This document shows, in pieces, positions 9,886-20,139 of a DNA stretch of 64,000 nt. The first letter of the stretch is position 1; the number at the start of each line of letters is the position of its first letter. This stretch comes from an uncultured Ruminococcus sp. (GTDB taxonomy: Bacteria > Bacillota > Clostridia > Lachnospirales > Lachnospiraceae), in contig CAJFGR010000006.1 of assembly GCA_904377845.1 (NCBI GenBank), positions 17,092 through 81,091 of the forward strand. The letters run 5' to 3'. The notes beneath the pieces were generated by a model, which did not search any database, was not told the DNA's origin, and saw nothing but the letters and a program-made list of their open reading frames with translations. A program made the position numbers and the translations under genes.

Positions 9886-12882
9886 ATGAAACGATCCAGA
9901 TTATGGACAGGTCTGGCATCTGCGTGCTCCTTTTTACTTACCGCCTCGATTTTGGGGATGAACTGTATGATGAGTTATGCAGGAACGGTCAACGGCGCTC
10001 TGGGCATATCGACCAGCAGGGTAGTAAATGAAGATGGTGCGGACGCAGAAGATACGACTTATTTTGAGAGTGAGTACGGCGAGCTCAACGCAGAGAACCT
10101 GCAGACACTGATTTCCGATACTTATGCGGAAAGCGTGACAGAGCAGGAGGAAGGCTCCGTCCTTTTGAAAAATGAAGACAATGCCCTGCCCCTTTCAGAG
10201 GATGAGACAAGGGTTACACTTTTCGGACACGCGGTGGCACAGCCGCTTTACAAGAATTCATCTGCAGGATCCAGCGGTTATAAGGGCGAGTATTGCATCG
10301 ATCTCTATACGGCACTGACAGATGCGGGATTTGAGATCAATGATACACTCTATGATGCGTATGTGAATAGTGACACAACACGAGGCAGTGGAGCAACCAG
10401 ACCTGTTGCAGGAGAAGAAAGTGTATGGTCGCTCGGAGAAGAAGACAGTTCTTTCTATACGGAAGAAATCCAGCAGTCATGGCAGGATGATTACAATGAT
10501 GTGGCAATTGTAATGTTTGCAAGAGAAGGAGGCGAAGGTGGTGAAATTCAGACGGAAGACCCAACAGGAATCAGCCAGCTTGCACTTCATCAGGAAGAGA
10601 AGGATCTGTTGCAGATGATTAAAGACTCGGGAAAGTTTGAGAAAACAATCGTTCTGATCAACAGCGGCAATGCAATGGAACTGGGATGGCTGGATGAATA
10701 TGATGTGGATGCGTGCCTGTGGATCGGACTGCCCGGACAGAGAGGCTTTGAGGCTGTGGCAAATATTCTTACAGGTGCAGCTAATCCTTCCGGACATCTC
10801 TCTGATACATATGCGGTGAATTCGCTTTCAGCACCGGCGGTTGTAAACGGAAGCTACAACAATCAGAACTGGACGAATCTGGATTATGTTCTGGAAAATT
10901 CCGATGAGACGGACAGCAGTATTTCATGGTACACGGTACAGGCGGAAGGCATTTATATCGGATATAAATATTATGAGACAAGATATGAGGATCTGATTCT
11001 CGGACAGGGAAATGCAGACTCTGTAAACGGATCTTCCACTGGAGAAGCATGGAATTATACTGACGAAGTTTCCTATCCGTTCGGATACGGTCTGTCTTAT
11101 ACAACATTCGATCAGACTCTGGACAGTGTGGAAGTGACAGATGACACGGTCACAGTTACCGTAACGGTTACAAACACAGGCGATGTAGCAGGAAAATCTG
11201 TTGTACAGGTCTACGCACAGACCCCGTACGGAGATTATGAGAAAAAGAACCTTGTGGAAAAATCGGCAATCCAGCTTGTAAACTTTGACAAGACAGATGT
11301 GCTGGAACCGGGTGAGTCAGAGACGGTTACGATAGAATGTGACAAGTACCTTCTTGCAAGCTATGATTATACTAATGCACAGGGCTATATTATGAGTGAA
11401 GGCGATTACTATATTTCTGTCGGCGACAATGCACATGACGCCCTGAATAATGTGCTGGCGGCAAAGGGCGCTTCAGGTATGGTAGATGTGACAGGGGCGC
11501 CGGCAGCAGGCTCTGCAGACAAGACCTATACGTGGTCTGAGGAGTTTGACGATACGACATACAGGACTTCCCAGTATACGGACGAAGAAGTGACGAATCA
11601 GTTTGCAGACTGCGACATTAATTACTGGCAGGAAGATTCTGTGACGTATCTCAGCAGAAATGACTGGGATGGAACATATCCTACAGCTCCGACTCAGGTA
11701 GAGGCAACAGATGAAATGATTGAAGTACTCAACGGTGATTACTATGAGAAGCCGGAAGATGCAGGATCAGTAAGCGATTACACGCTTGGAGACAATCAGG
11801 ATATTCCGCTGGCAGCGCTCATCGGTGCAGACTTTGATGATGAGGCGTGGGAAGAATATCTGAATCAGTTCACGCTGGAAGAACTGGCGACAATACCGGC
11901 GGATAACTTCGGAACAGCAGAGATCCCGAGTGTGGGAAAACCGGCGATTCTTGCAGGTGACGGACCGGACGGCGTAGGTGGAACTTTTAATGCAGAAGAG
12001 TACGGCGATGACAGAGACAACTGTGCGTTCCCGTGTGAAAATATCCTTGCATCTACATTTAATAAAGATCTGATGCTGCGAAGAGGAGAGCTCATGGGTG
12101 AAGAAGCGCTGTATCTCGGAATGGCTTATGTGTGGATGCCGGGAGTCAATCTTCACAGAACACCATTTGGTGGAAGAAACTTTGAATATTACTCAGAGGA
12201 TGCAAATATGAGTTATCTGTGTTCTGCACAGACAGTGCAGGGTATGGCGTCCAAAGGCGTTCATGCAGGAGCAAAGCACCTTACAGGAAATGATCAGGAG
12301 AACAACAGAGAGGGAATCAGCGTATTCTTTAATGAACAGGCTTTCCGCGAAGGATCTCTAAGAGGCTGTGAGGGAGCGTTAACACAGGAAAACAGCCTGG
12401 CAGTTATGCATGCGTTCAACCGGCTTGGAATGAAATGGAGTTCGGCGAGCGAGGCGCTCTGTACTCAGGTCGTAAGAAACGAATGGGGATTCATAGGAAT
12501 TGAAGAGACTGACGCGATTGCAGGCGGAAGTACATTTAAACTTCATTTCCCATCTACTCTTGCAGCAGGTACAAATGTTTACTGCCTTGACTTCTCAGGC
12601 GACAGCACAACGGCTCTTGTAAATGCAATTGAGGAAAATGACGACGGATATCTTCTCGGCAAGCTCAGAGAGACGGCACATTATTATCTGTATGCAATTG
12701 CCAACAGTTCAGTTATGAACGGGTACAGTACAGACTCTGTCGTAGAATCAGTAATACCATGGTGGCAGCCGGCTATGTATGTTATCATAGGAGTATTTGC
12801 AGTACTTGATATCTTCCTGATCGTTATGCTTGTCCGTGGAAAGAGAAAGGACACTGTCCGTGTTGAGGAGGTGCAGAAATAA
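9886..12882 (+). CDS. GH3 family protein, permuted domain order, signal peptide and C-terminal TM anchor
   Basis: GH3_C-like region first, Fn3-like, then GH3 N-domain (GDGPDGVGG, GGRNFEYYSED, AKHLTGNDQE); terminal hydrophobic segment PAMYVIIGVFAVLDIFLIVMLV plus basic tail. Confidence 0.85.
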   Translation: MKRSRLWTGLASACSFLLTASILGMNCMMSYAGTVNGALGISTSRVVNEDGADAEDTTYFESEYGELNAENLQTLISDTYAESVTEQEEGSVLLKNEDNALPLSEDETRVTLFGHAVAQPLYKNSSAGSSGYKGEYCIDLYTALTDAGFEINDTLYDAYVNSDTTRGSGATRPVAGEESVWSLGEEDSSFYTEEIQQSWQDDYNDVAIVMFAREGGEGGEIQTEDPTGISQLALHQEEKDLLQMIKDSGKFEKTIVLINSGNAMELGWLDEYDVDACLWIGLPGQRGFEAVANILTGAANPSGHLSDTYAVNSLSAPAVVNGSYNNQNWTNLDYVLENSDETDSSISWYTVQAEGIYIGYKYYETRYEDLILGQGNADSVNGSSTGEAWNYTDEVSYPFGYGLSYTTFDQTLDSVEVTDDTVTVTVTVTNTGDVAGKSVVQVYAQTPYGDYEKKNLVEKSAIQLVNFDKTDVLEPGESETVTIECDKYLLASYDYTNAQGYIMSEGDYYISVGDNAHDALNNVLAAKGASGMVDVTGAPAAGSADKTYTWSEEFDDTTYRTSQYTDEEVTNQFADCDINYWQEDSVTYLSRNDWDGTYPTAPTQVEATDEMIEVLNGDYYEKPEDAGSVSDYTLGDNQDIPLAALIGADFDDEAWEEYLNQFTLEELATIPADNFGTAEIPSVGKPAILAGDGPDGVGGTFNAEEYGDDRDNCAFPCENILASTFNKDLMLRRGELMGEEALYLGMAYVWMPGVNLHRTPFGGRNFEYYSEDANMSYLCSAQTVQGMASKGVHAGAKHLTGNDQENNREGISVFFNEQAFREGSLRGCEGALTQENSLAVMHAFNRLGMKWSSASEALCTQVVRNEWGFIGIEETDAIAGGSTFKLHFPSTLAAGTNVYCLDFSGDSTTALVNAIEENDDGYLLGKLRETAHYYLYAIANSSVMNGYSTDSVVESVIPWWQPAMYVIIGVFAVLDIFLIVMLVRGKRKDTVRVEEVQK

Positions 12883-13280
12883 TGAAAGAAAAGCTTGAAA
12901 CAAAAGCCGTGGGATTTTACTTTATCGTGTTAGCTGCCCTGCTGGGCGTTATTTCTCTGGTACGGTATGCAGTCTGGGCGCCGGCGCATGACGCGATGGA
13001 TGTGTTGACAATGGCGGCGCTCGTAATAGGGATTGTCATAGGGATCATTCTCATGGTAAAAGACAATGATTATCTGGTTATTGTGATGACTGTGTGTTAC
13101 AGTATAGCAACAGTGAAACTCCTGACAGATTCAGTCGGATCTTTTGTGGATGCGATCCAGGGAATCAATATGTTCGGCGACTCTTCCCAGGTTGGGACGA
13201 TCATATCTATCGCCGCGGTGATGGGAGTAAGCATTCTGCTCTCAATCATATCAGGATTTTTAAAACGAGTGAAAGAATAA
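12882..13280 (+). CDS. Small multi-pass membrane protein co-translated with GH3
   Basis: ATG overlaps the end of the upstream GH3 gene; about 4 hydrophobic segments. Confidence 0.7.
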   Translation: MKEKLETKAVGFYFIVLAALLGVISLVRYAVWAPAHDAMDVLTMAALVIGIVIGIILMVKDNDYLVIVMTVCYSIATVKLLTDSVGSFVDAIQGINMFGDSSQVGTIISIAAVMGVSILLSIISGFLKRVKE

Positions 13281-13359
13281 ATGCATAGATAAAGTCTCCC
13301 CTGGGGCGCATAAAAGTGTTCCGGGGGAGTTTCTGGCTGAAAAAAGAGGAATAAAGATT

Positions 13360-15732
13360 ATGAATAAAATATCATTTAACAATGCATGGCTCTGTTACAG
13401 GACCGGCCATCCGGAAGAGAGCTTTTCGACGGATGTGCCCCATGACGCCATGCTTCTCGACGGAAAAAGTGAGACGAGTCCGGGCGGAGTCAATACCGGA
13501 TGGTATGACGCGCAGGACTATACATATGAGAAAAATTTCTTTGTGCCTGCAGAGTGGAATGGGAAAGATCTGATTCTGGAATTTGAAGGCGTCTATCGGA
13601 AAGCTACGGTGTTGGTAAACGGGCAGAAAGCGGCTTATCATGATTACGGATACACAGGATTTTATATCGATATCTCGAAATTTGTGTCATATGGAGAAGA
13701 GAATCATCTGAAGGTTGAAGTGGTTAACAGTGATCAGCCTAACAGCAGATGGTATTCGGGAACAGGAATTTACCGCCCTGTGTGGCTGTATATACTGCCG
13801 ATGAAGCATATCAAAATGGACGGGAACCGTGTTACTACACTGGATTATAAGACGCGCAGCATATCAGTATCTGTGGAGACCGAAGGAGACGGAGATCTCC
13901 TGTTCGAGGTATTTGATCAGGATCGGGTGATCGCAGAGAAGAAATGTATGTCAGAAAATGGACAGGCATTATGGGAGACAAGCATACCGGCTGCAGAGCT
14001 CTGGTCGCCGGAATCGCCGAAGCTGTATACGTGCCGTGTGACCTTTGGCGAGGATGTCCGGGAAGTGAAATTCGGGATCCGCACGGTAGAGTGCAGCCCG
14101 GATAAAGGTTTCTGCATTAATGGAGAGAGGGTGATCTTAAGGGGAGCCTGCATCCATCACGATAACGGACTGCTCGGGGCCTGTGCATATGATTTCGCTG
14201 AGAGAAGAAAAATCCGTATTCTGAAAGAGAACGGTTATAATGCGATACGCAGTGCCCATAATCCATGTTCTAAAGCAATGCTCGATACATGCGACGATAT
14301 GGGGATGCTTGTTATGGACGAATATATCGATGTGTGGTATATCCATAAGACGAAGTATGATTATGCAACAGAGGTGGAGAAGAATTTTAGACAAGATCTG
14401 GCGGATATCGTGGCAAAAGATTACAATCATCCGTCTGTGGTCCTTTATTCTACGGGAAATGAAGTGTCGGAGACTGCACAGAAAAAAGGAATCCGACTGT
14501 GTGGAGAGCTGACCGGGAGATTTCACGAGCTGGATCCGACACGTCCTGTTACATGCGGGATCAATATCTTCTTTAATTTCTTAAGCTCCATGGGATTTGG
14601 TGTATATAGTGATAAAAAAGCCGATCAGGCAGTGGAAAATGTGAAAAAGAAGAAGGCTGTGGGGAGTGAATTCTTTAATAAGCTGTCAGGGATTATGGGA
14701 GCGGACTTCATGAAATTCGGCGCTACACTGTATCCCTGCGATCTTAAGACAAAAGATGCTTTCGCCAAAATGGACATCGCGGGATATAACTATGGAATTA
14801 ACCGATATATCCATGATCTGAAGAAATATCCGGATCGTATGATTCTCGGAAGCGAGACCTTCTGTTCGGACGCGTACAGATTCTGGGAACTGGCAAAAGA
14901 GAATAAGCGGATCATTGGCGATTTTGTCTGGGCTGGGATGGATTATCTCGGAGAAGTGGGAATCGGTTCATGGGAATATAAGGATTATGCTCCACGTTTC
15001 GACAGCGGACTCGGATGGGTGAGCGCAGGTTCCGGCAGGATCGACCTGACCGGAAAACCGCTGGCGGAGATGGCATATACAAGGGTTGCGTTCGGTCTGC
15101 AGGATATTGCCATCGGAGTGATACCGGTGGACAATACAAACAGTCCCCATTCACCGTCTGCATGGAAGATGACTAATGCGGTAGAGAGCTGGTCATGGAA
15201 CGGCTGTGACGGAAAAGAAGCAAAAGTGGAGATATATGCACGTGCTCATCATGTATCCTTGTATATCAATGGAAAATGTGTGGGAACAAGACAGATGAAG
15301 CATGACTGCCGAGCCATATTTAAGACGGTTTATCAGCCGGGAGAGATCCGCGCGGAGGCATTTGACGCACATGGAAATAAAATTGCGGAATGCTCGCTGA
15401 AAACGGCAGGAGAAGAGACTAAGCTTACACTGGAACCGGAACTGAAAAGTGTGACACCGGATGATCTGCTCTACGTGCGGATGAAATATACAGATGAGAA
15501 AGGAACAGTCAAACCGCTTGCCAGAGGAAGCATCAAGGTGAATGTCAGAGGAGGAAAGATGATCGGTATCGGAAGTGCCTGCCCTTACTATGAGAAGAGT
15601 TACCTTGGAGATACAGCGGATACATATTACGGGGAGGCGCTGGCTGTTATCCGTCCGGATAAAAACGGCAAGATTATAGTGGATGCACAGAGCAGATATG
15701 GAGACGCTCAGACGGAGGTGGACGTGCTATGA
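13360..15732 (+). CDS. Glycoside hydrolase family 2 (beta-galactosidase-like)
   Basis: GH2 motifs (GTGIYRPVWLY, RSAHNPCSKAMLDTCDDMGMLVMDE, HPSVVLYSTGNEVSE). Confidence 0.9.
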   Translation: MNKISFNNAWLCYRTGHPEESFSTDVPHDAMLLDGKSETSPGGVNTGWYDAQDYTYEKNFFVPAEWNGKDLILEFEGVYRKATVLVNGQKAAYHDYGYTGFYIDISKFVSYGEENHLKVEVVNSDQPNSRWYSGTGIYRPVWLYILPMKHIKMDGNRVTTLDYKTRSISVSVETEGDGDLLFEVFDQDRVIAEKKCMSENGQALWETSIPAAELWSPESPKLYTCRVTFGEDVREVKFGIRTVECSPDKGFCINGERVILRGACIHHDNGLLGACAYDFAERRKIRILKENGYNAIRSAHNPCSKAMLDTCDDMGMLVMDEYIDVWYIHKTKYDYATEVEKNFRQDLADIVAKDYNHPSVVLYSTGNEVSETAQKKGIRLCGELTGRFHELDPTRPVTCGINIFFNFLSSMGFGVYSDKKADQAVENVKKKKAVGSEFFNKLSGIMGADFMKFGATLYPCDLKTKDAFAKMDIAGYNYGINRYIHDLKKYPDRMILGSETFCSDAYRFWELAKENKRIIGDFVWAGMDYLGEVGIGSWEYKDYAPRFDSGLGWVSAGSGRIDLTGKPLAEMAYTRVAFGLQDIAIGVIPVDNTNSPHSPSAWKMTNAVESWSWNGCDGKEAKVEIYARAHHVSLYINGKCVGTRQMKHDCRAIFKTVYQPGEIRAEAFDAHGNKIAECSLKTAGEETKLTLEPELKSVTPDDLLYVRMKYTDEKGTVKPLARGSIKVNVRGGKMIGIGSACPYYEKSYLGDTADTYYGEALAVIRPDKNGKIIVDAQSRYGDAQTEVDVL

Positions 15733-16319
15733 AAGAGAAGTGGGAACAGTTTCAGAAAAAACACCCCAAAGCCGCAAAGTGGCTCTATCAGATATTTTAC
15801 TTCTGGGTGTTCAGTATGGGGGTAACGATCCTTCAGTATCTGATGTTTACATTTTTTCCGTATCTGTTCGGCATCGGGCTGGCGGGAACAGAGTTTATGT
15901 GGCCTCAGATCCCGATACATTTTGCGGGCTTTGACTATAAATGGAATATTCTCGGATACGAGGTGGCTAGAAATGCCGCCGGCGAAGTGGTGATCGGCGG
16001 AGGGCTCGGGTACTTTATCAGTTATGAGCTGGGAACATTCCTTGCCCAATGCGTGAATTTCCCTCTCCAGAGAAATATCACATTTAAGAGCCACGGTAAT
16101 CTTGCCTGGCAGATCATGTGGTACTTTATTGCGTGGGTATTGATATCGCTTGTGTGTAATGCGGTAAACGGGCTGTGGATGCCGATTGCCCAGAATTATT
16201 TCGCACCGGCTGTCTATAACATTCTTGTGACTTTTATCACGGGCGGGGTTTCCATGGTGATCTATTTCTTTGTTTATAAGATCATCTTTCCGGAAGGTGA
16301 GGCAAAAAAAGCAGTATAA
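15729..16319 (+). CDS. GtrA-like membrane protein
   Basis: 4-TM protein with FPLQRNITFKSHGN-type GtrA loop; start overlaps GH2 stop. Confidence 0.65.
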   Translation: MKEKWEQFQKKHPKAAKWLYQIFYFWVFSMGVTILQYLMFTFFPYLFGIGLAGTEFMWPQIPIHFAGFDYKWNILGYEVARNAAGEVVIGGGLGYFISYELGTFLAQCVNFPLQRNITFKSHGNLAWQIMWYFIAWVLISLVCNAVNGLWMPIAQNYFAPAVYNILVTFITGGVSMVIYFFVYKIIFPEGEAKKAV

Positions 16320-16380
16320 TGTTATAATGAACAAAATCTGTTACTAAAGGATGGAAAAATCAGCGAGGCGGGAACTGTTT

Positions 16381-17091
16381 ATGATAAAAATTGCGGTAAT
16401 CGATGACGAGATAGAAGAGCGGGAAAGGTTGCTCGGGTATTATCAGAGGCTTAAAGCAGAAGTGAGAGATGAGCTTGAGATCCGCACTTTTGTTTCGGGA
16501 GATGAATTCCTCGGAGAAAGTGAAGAATCCTATGATCTGATCTGTCTGGATATTGATATGGAGGGGCGTGACGGTATCGAGACAGCGAAGGAAATACGGG
16601 AAAAAGACGGGCAGGTGCTCATTATATTTGTAACGAATATGGCGCAGATGGCAATACGTGGATATGAAGTGCAGGCACTGGATTTTGTGATTAAGCCGGT
16701 CAATTATTATTCCTTTGCCATGAAGATGACAAATGCGTTCAATATCATCAGAAACCGAAAGACTAGGAACATCATTCTGACAACACCCGGCGGAATGCAG
16801 AGAATCTCCACGGATGATCTTTATTATGTGGAAGTTGCTGGACATTATCTGTATTACCACACAAATAACGGTGTATTCCGGCAGAAAGCATCAATGAAGG
16901 AAATCGAGGATAAACTTGCCGGACTGTCGTTTAAGAGGTGCAATAACTGTTATCTTGTGAACTTAAAGTACGTCAGCTCTGTTAACAAAGACGACTTGCA
17001 GGTAGGCGGAGACAGGCTGAAGATCAGCAGACCGAGGAAGAAAGAATTTCTGCAGTCGCTGGCAAATTATATGGGAGGAATCGACTTATGA
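16381..17091 (+). CDS. LytTR-family response regulator
   Basis: REC domain (IDDE, DLICLDIDMEGRDGIE, KPV) + LytTR domain (RISTDDLYYVEVAGHYLYYHT...FKRCNNCYLVNLKYV). Confidence 0.9.
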   Translation: MIKIAVIDDEIEERERLLGYYQRLKAEVRDELEIRTFVSGDEFLGESEESYDLICLDIDMEGRDGIETAKEIREKDGQVLIIFVTNMAQMAIRGYEVQALDFVIKPVNYYSFAMKMTNAFNIIRNRKTRNIILTTPGGMQRISTDDLYYVEVAGHYLYYHTNNGVFRQKASMKEIEDKLAGLSFKRCNNCYLVNLKYVSSVNKDDLQVGGDRLKISRPRKKEFLQSLANYMGGIDL

Positions 17092-18377
17092 TGATGGAAG
17101 TCTGGAATGATATATCCTACATGGTGGTACTGCTCGCGGCGTGTATGATCTTCATTATTCCGATGTGCCGGAAAAAAGGATTTTGGATCCGTTCGGGAAT
17201 TATGGGGATCCTGCTTCTTGCTCTTGCCTATATCGAGAATTCACAGTGGGGGATTCCGCCCGTTGGTATTCTTCACTTCGTGTACTGGGCGGCATATCTG
17301 AGCGCAAGTTGCGTATTTATCTGGGTGTGCATGGGACAGGGACCGCTACGGGCGGCCTATTGTGCCATATTTGCCTGTGCGGTTCAGCATATTGCATATG
17401 ATTTTTACCTGATTTACGCGATGCTCGGCGGAAAAAGTAATGTAATAATTGTTCTTATCTACATTATTGTTTATGCTGCGGCTTATGTGTTTGTGGCGAG
17501 AAAGCTTCCGGAAGGAGATGGTATCGTAGTCAGTAAGAAATCCTTGTTTCCTATGGCGACGATCATCATGCTTGTTCTTGTCCTGAGTATAATGGATGAT
17601 TCCTTTATCGCCGGCTTTGAGGCGGGCAGTCTGCACCGTGTGATCTACCGGATCATCGATGCTTTGTGCTGCTTCTATGTGCTGTGGGTGCAGATCAGCC
17701 AGAAAGAGCTGATGAAGCTGCAGAATGAACTGTCGGGAATTAATGCGGCATGGCGCCTTCAGAAAGAACAGTATGAAATGACGGGTGATACGATTGAGAA
17801 CATTAACAGGAAATGCCATGATCTGAAACATCAGATACGGGCGCTGCGAAATATGGCTGACGGTCAGGAGAGAGAAGAGTATCTGGATGAACTTGAAAAT
17901 GATATTATGATCTATGATACCGCGCTTCAGACGGGAAACCGCGCACTCGATATTGTACTCATGGAGAAAGCGCTTTTCTGTAAAAATCATGGAATCAACT
18001 GGACATGCATGGCAGACGGAGCCAGACTTGATTTTATGAAAGTTGAGGATATTTACGCTATCTTCGGAAATGCTCTGGACAATGCGATCCGTGCCGTCAT
18101 GGAGCTGGAGGATGCAATGAAACGGGTTATCAGCGTAAAGATTGTCATCCAGAACAGCATCCTTATGATTCAGATCCAGAACTATTATAAAGGCAGCCTG
18201 CATTTTGAAAACGGGCTGCCGCTGACTACAAAGAAAAATAAAAGAGATCACGGGTACGGAATGAAAAGTATTCAGCATACTGCAGAAAAGTATGACGGCA
18301 CTATTACGGTAAGTACAGAGAACACAATTTTTATGTTGCAGATACTGATACCGGTAGCTGAAGCGAAAAGTGCATGA
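17088..18377 (+). CDS. AgrC-like GHKL sensor histidine kinase
   Basis: N-terminal TMs, KCHDLKHQIRAL, IFGNALDNAIRAV, HGYGMKSIQ. Confidence 0.88.
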   Translation: MMMEVWNDISYMVVLLAACMIFIIPMCRKKGFWIRSGIMGILLLALAYIENSQWGIPPVGILHFVYWAAYLSASCVFIWVCMGQGPLRAAYCAIFACAVQHIAYDFYLIYAMLGGKSNVIIVLIYIIVYAAAYVFVARKLPEGDGIVVSKKSLFPMATIIMLVLVLSIMDDSFIAGFEAGSLHRVIYRIIDALCCFYVLWVQISQKELMKLQNELSGINAAWRLQKEQYEMTGDTIENINRKCHDLKHQIRALRNMADGQEREEYLDELENDIMIYDTALQTGNRALDIVLMEKALFCKNHGINWTCMADGARLDFMKVEDIYAIFGNALDNAIRAVMELEDAMKRVISVKIVIQNSILMIQIQNYYKGSLHFENGLPLTTKKNKRDHGYGMKSIQHTAEKYDGTITVSTENTIFMLQILIPVAEAKSA

Positions 18378-18379
18378 TG

Positions 18380-18402
18380 GCCGGAGAGTTTGTCTCTCCG
18401 GC
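18380..18402. terminator. Stem-loop between convergent HK and mazG
   Basis: GCCGGAGAG tttgt CTCTCCGGC; no strong U-tract. Confidence 0.4.
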
Positions 18403-18413
18403 TCTTGAGAGTC

Positions 18414-18887
18414 CTAATCAAATCCTTTCCGCTCCTTTGCCTTATCGATAAGTTCTTTCGCCTCCTCGAATGCTTCGGGGAGGTATTCTTCTGTCCATTC
18501 TTTTCCGGCTTTCTCTTTTTTCTTGATTTCATTCCAGCTTTCCTGAGACCCGTCGGTGCCTGGGCCGTCCGAATCGCCGAAGACGTGCGGGTGGCGGCGT
18601 ACCATCTTGTCGATGATGGACTGGATCACGTCATCCATGGTGAAGAGACCTTCCTCCTCCGCGATCCGGGCGTGGAGCACTACCTGCATGAGCAGGTCGC
18701 CCAGCTCTTCTTTCAGATTGTCGGCGTCTCCGGTCTGATCCAGAATATTGATTCCGCAGATTACTTCGGCTGCTTCCTCGATACACGTCTTTTTCAGACT
18801 CATATGGGTCTGCGCGCGGTCCCAGGGGCATCCGTCCGGAGCACGCAGGCGCGCGATAACCTCTTCAAATTCTTCAAATTTTGTCAT
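18414..18887 (-). CDS. mazG: MazG-family nucleotide pyrophosphohydrolase
   Basis: RLRAPDGCPWDRAQTHMSLKKTCIEEAAEV; ELGDLLMQVVLHARIAEEE. Confidence 0.92.
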   Translation of the reverse strand: MTKFEEFEEVIARLRAPDGCPWDRAQTHMSLKKTCIEEAAEVICGINILDQTGDADNLKEELGDLLMQVVLHARIAEEEGLFTMDDVIQSIIDKMVRRHPHVFGDSDGPGTDGSQESWNEIKKKEKAGKEWTEEYLPEAFEEAKELIDKAKERKGFD

Positions 18888-18984
18888 TTTTTCTCCTATG
18901 CTTCGTAATCACTATTTGCTTATACACTCTTTTTATCTTACTACGTTTGAAAGAGAGGTACAAGGCGGAGAGCATGAAATAAAG

Positions 18985-19020
18985 AAAAGATCCCGTCAAT
19001 AAGGATGAACGGGATCTTTT
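18985..19020. terminator. Bidirectional intrinsic terminator
   Basis: AAAAGATCCCGT caataaggatga ACGGGATCTTTT. Confidence 0.75.
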
Positions 19021-19034
19021 CTTAAGGAATGTAT

Positions 19035-20135
19035 TTATGCTTCTGTGTAATTCACACCTGTCTCTTTATCAAAGAAGTGCATCTTTGACGGCATGAATAC
19101 GAAGTTGATTCTGTCGCCGATCTGGCTGATTTCATATTTGGATACACGGGCTACGGCCTGAGCACCGCCGAAGTTGAAATACAGGTTGTTCTCATTACCC
19201 ATAACCTCTGTGTCTGTAATGACTGCGTGCTGGGCGTTGTCTTTGTTGAGCTCCATGTTCTGTGCATCCATCTTGATATCCTCGCCACGGATGCCGAGTA
19301 CCATTTCGCCCTGACGTCCGTTCAGTTTCTTCATCATGCCCTCGGACAGTGTCATTGTGCTGCCATCATTGAATTTCACGGTGTCTTTGTCAACTGTCAC
19401 ATTGAAGAAGTTCATCTGCGGGGATCCGATGAATCCTGCTACGAACTGGTTTACCGGGTGATCGTAGAGCTCCATCGGTTTTCCAACCTGCTGGATCACA
19501 CCGTCTTTCATGATAACGATACGGTCAGCCATTGTCATAGCCTCGACCTGATCGTGTGTTACATAGATCGTAGTAGCGCCGATCTGTCTGTGGAGCTTGC
19601 TGATCTCGGTTCTCATGCTGACACGGAGTTTCGCATCAAGGTTTGAGAGAGGCTCATCCATGAGGAACACTTTGGAGTTCTTTACGATCGCACGTCCGAG
19701 TGCTACTCTCTGGCGCTGGCCGCCGGAGAGGTTTTTCGGTTTGCGGTAGCGGTATTCTTCCAGTCCGAGGATTTTGATCGCCCAGTCTACTTTCTGTTTG
19801 ATCTGGTCTGCAGGCATTTTCATATTCTTCAGACCGTATCCGATGTTCTTCTCAACTGTCATATGAGGATAGAGGGCGTAGTTCTGGAATACCATTGAAA
19901 TGCCTCTGTCTCTCGGAGCTACATCGTTTACTTTTTTGCCGTCGATATAGAGCTCGCCGCCTGTGATCTCCTCAAAACCGGCGATCATACGGAGAGTTGT
20001 CGATTTTCCGCAGCCGGACGGGCCGACAAATGCGATGAATTCTTTTTCCTCTATATTAAGAGTGAAGTTGTCTACTGTATTCTTATTTGATCCGGGATAC
20101 ATTTTACATACATTTTTAAATTCTATAAAACTCAT
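19035..20135 (-). CDS. Carbohydrate ABC transporter ATPase (MsmK/UgpC type)
   Basis: Walker A GPSGCGKST, LSGGQRQRVALGRAIV, VFLMDEPLSNLDAKLR; start refined to MSFIEFKNV. Confidence 0.93.
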   Translation of the reverse strand: MSFIEFKNVCKMYPGSNKNTVDNFTLNIEEKEFIAFVGPSGCGKSTTLRMIAGFEEITGGELYIDGKKVNDVAPRDRGISMVFQNYALYPHMTVEKNIGYGLKNMKMPADQIKQKVDWAIKILGLEEYRYRKPKNLSGGQRQRVALGRAIVKNSKVFLMDEPLSNLDAKLRVSMRTEISKLHRQIGATTIYVTHDQVEAMTMADRIVIMKDGVIQQVGKPMELYDHPVNQFVAGFIGSPQMNFFNVTVDKDTVKFNDGSTMTLSEGMMKKLNGRQGEMVLGIRGEDIKMDAQNMELNKDNAQHAVITDTEVMGNENNLYFNFGGAQAVARVSKYEISQIGDRINFVFMPSKMHFFDKETGVNYTEA

Positions 20136-20139
20136 TTCC

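Noticed and set aside
17346-18278. 310-aa minus-strand ORF
   Set aside because: Antisense shadow of the GHKL histidine kinase.
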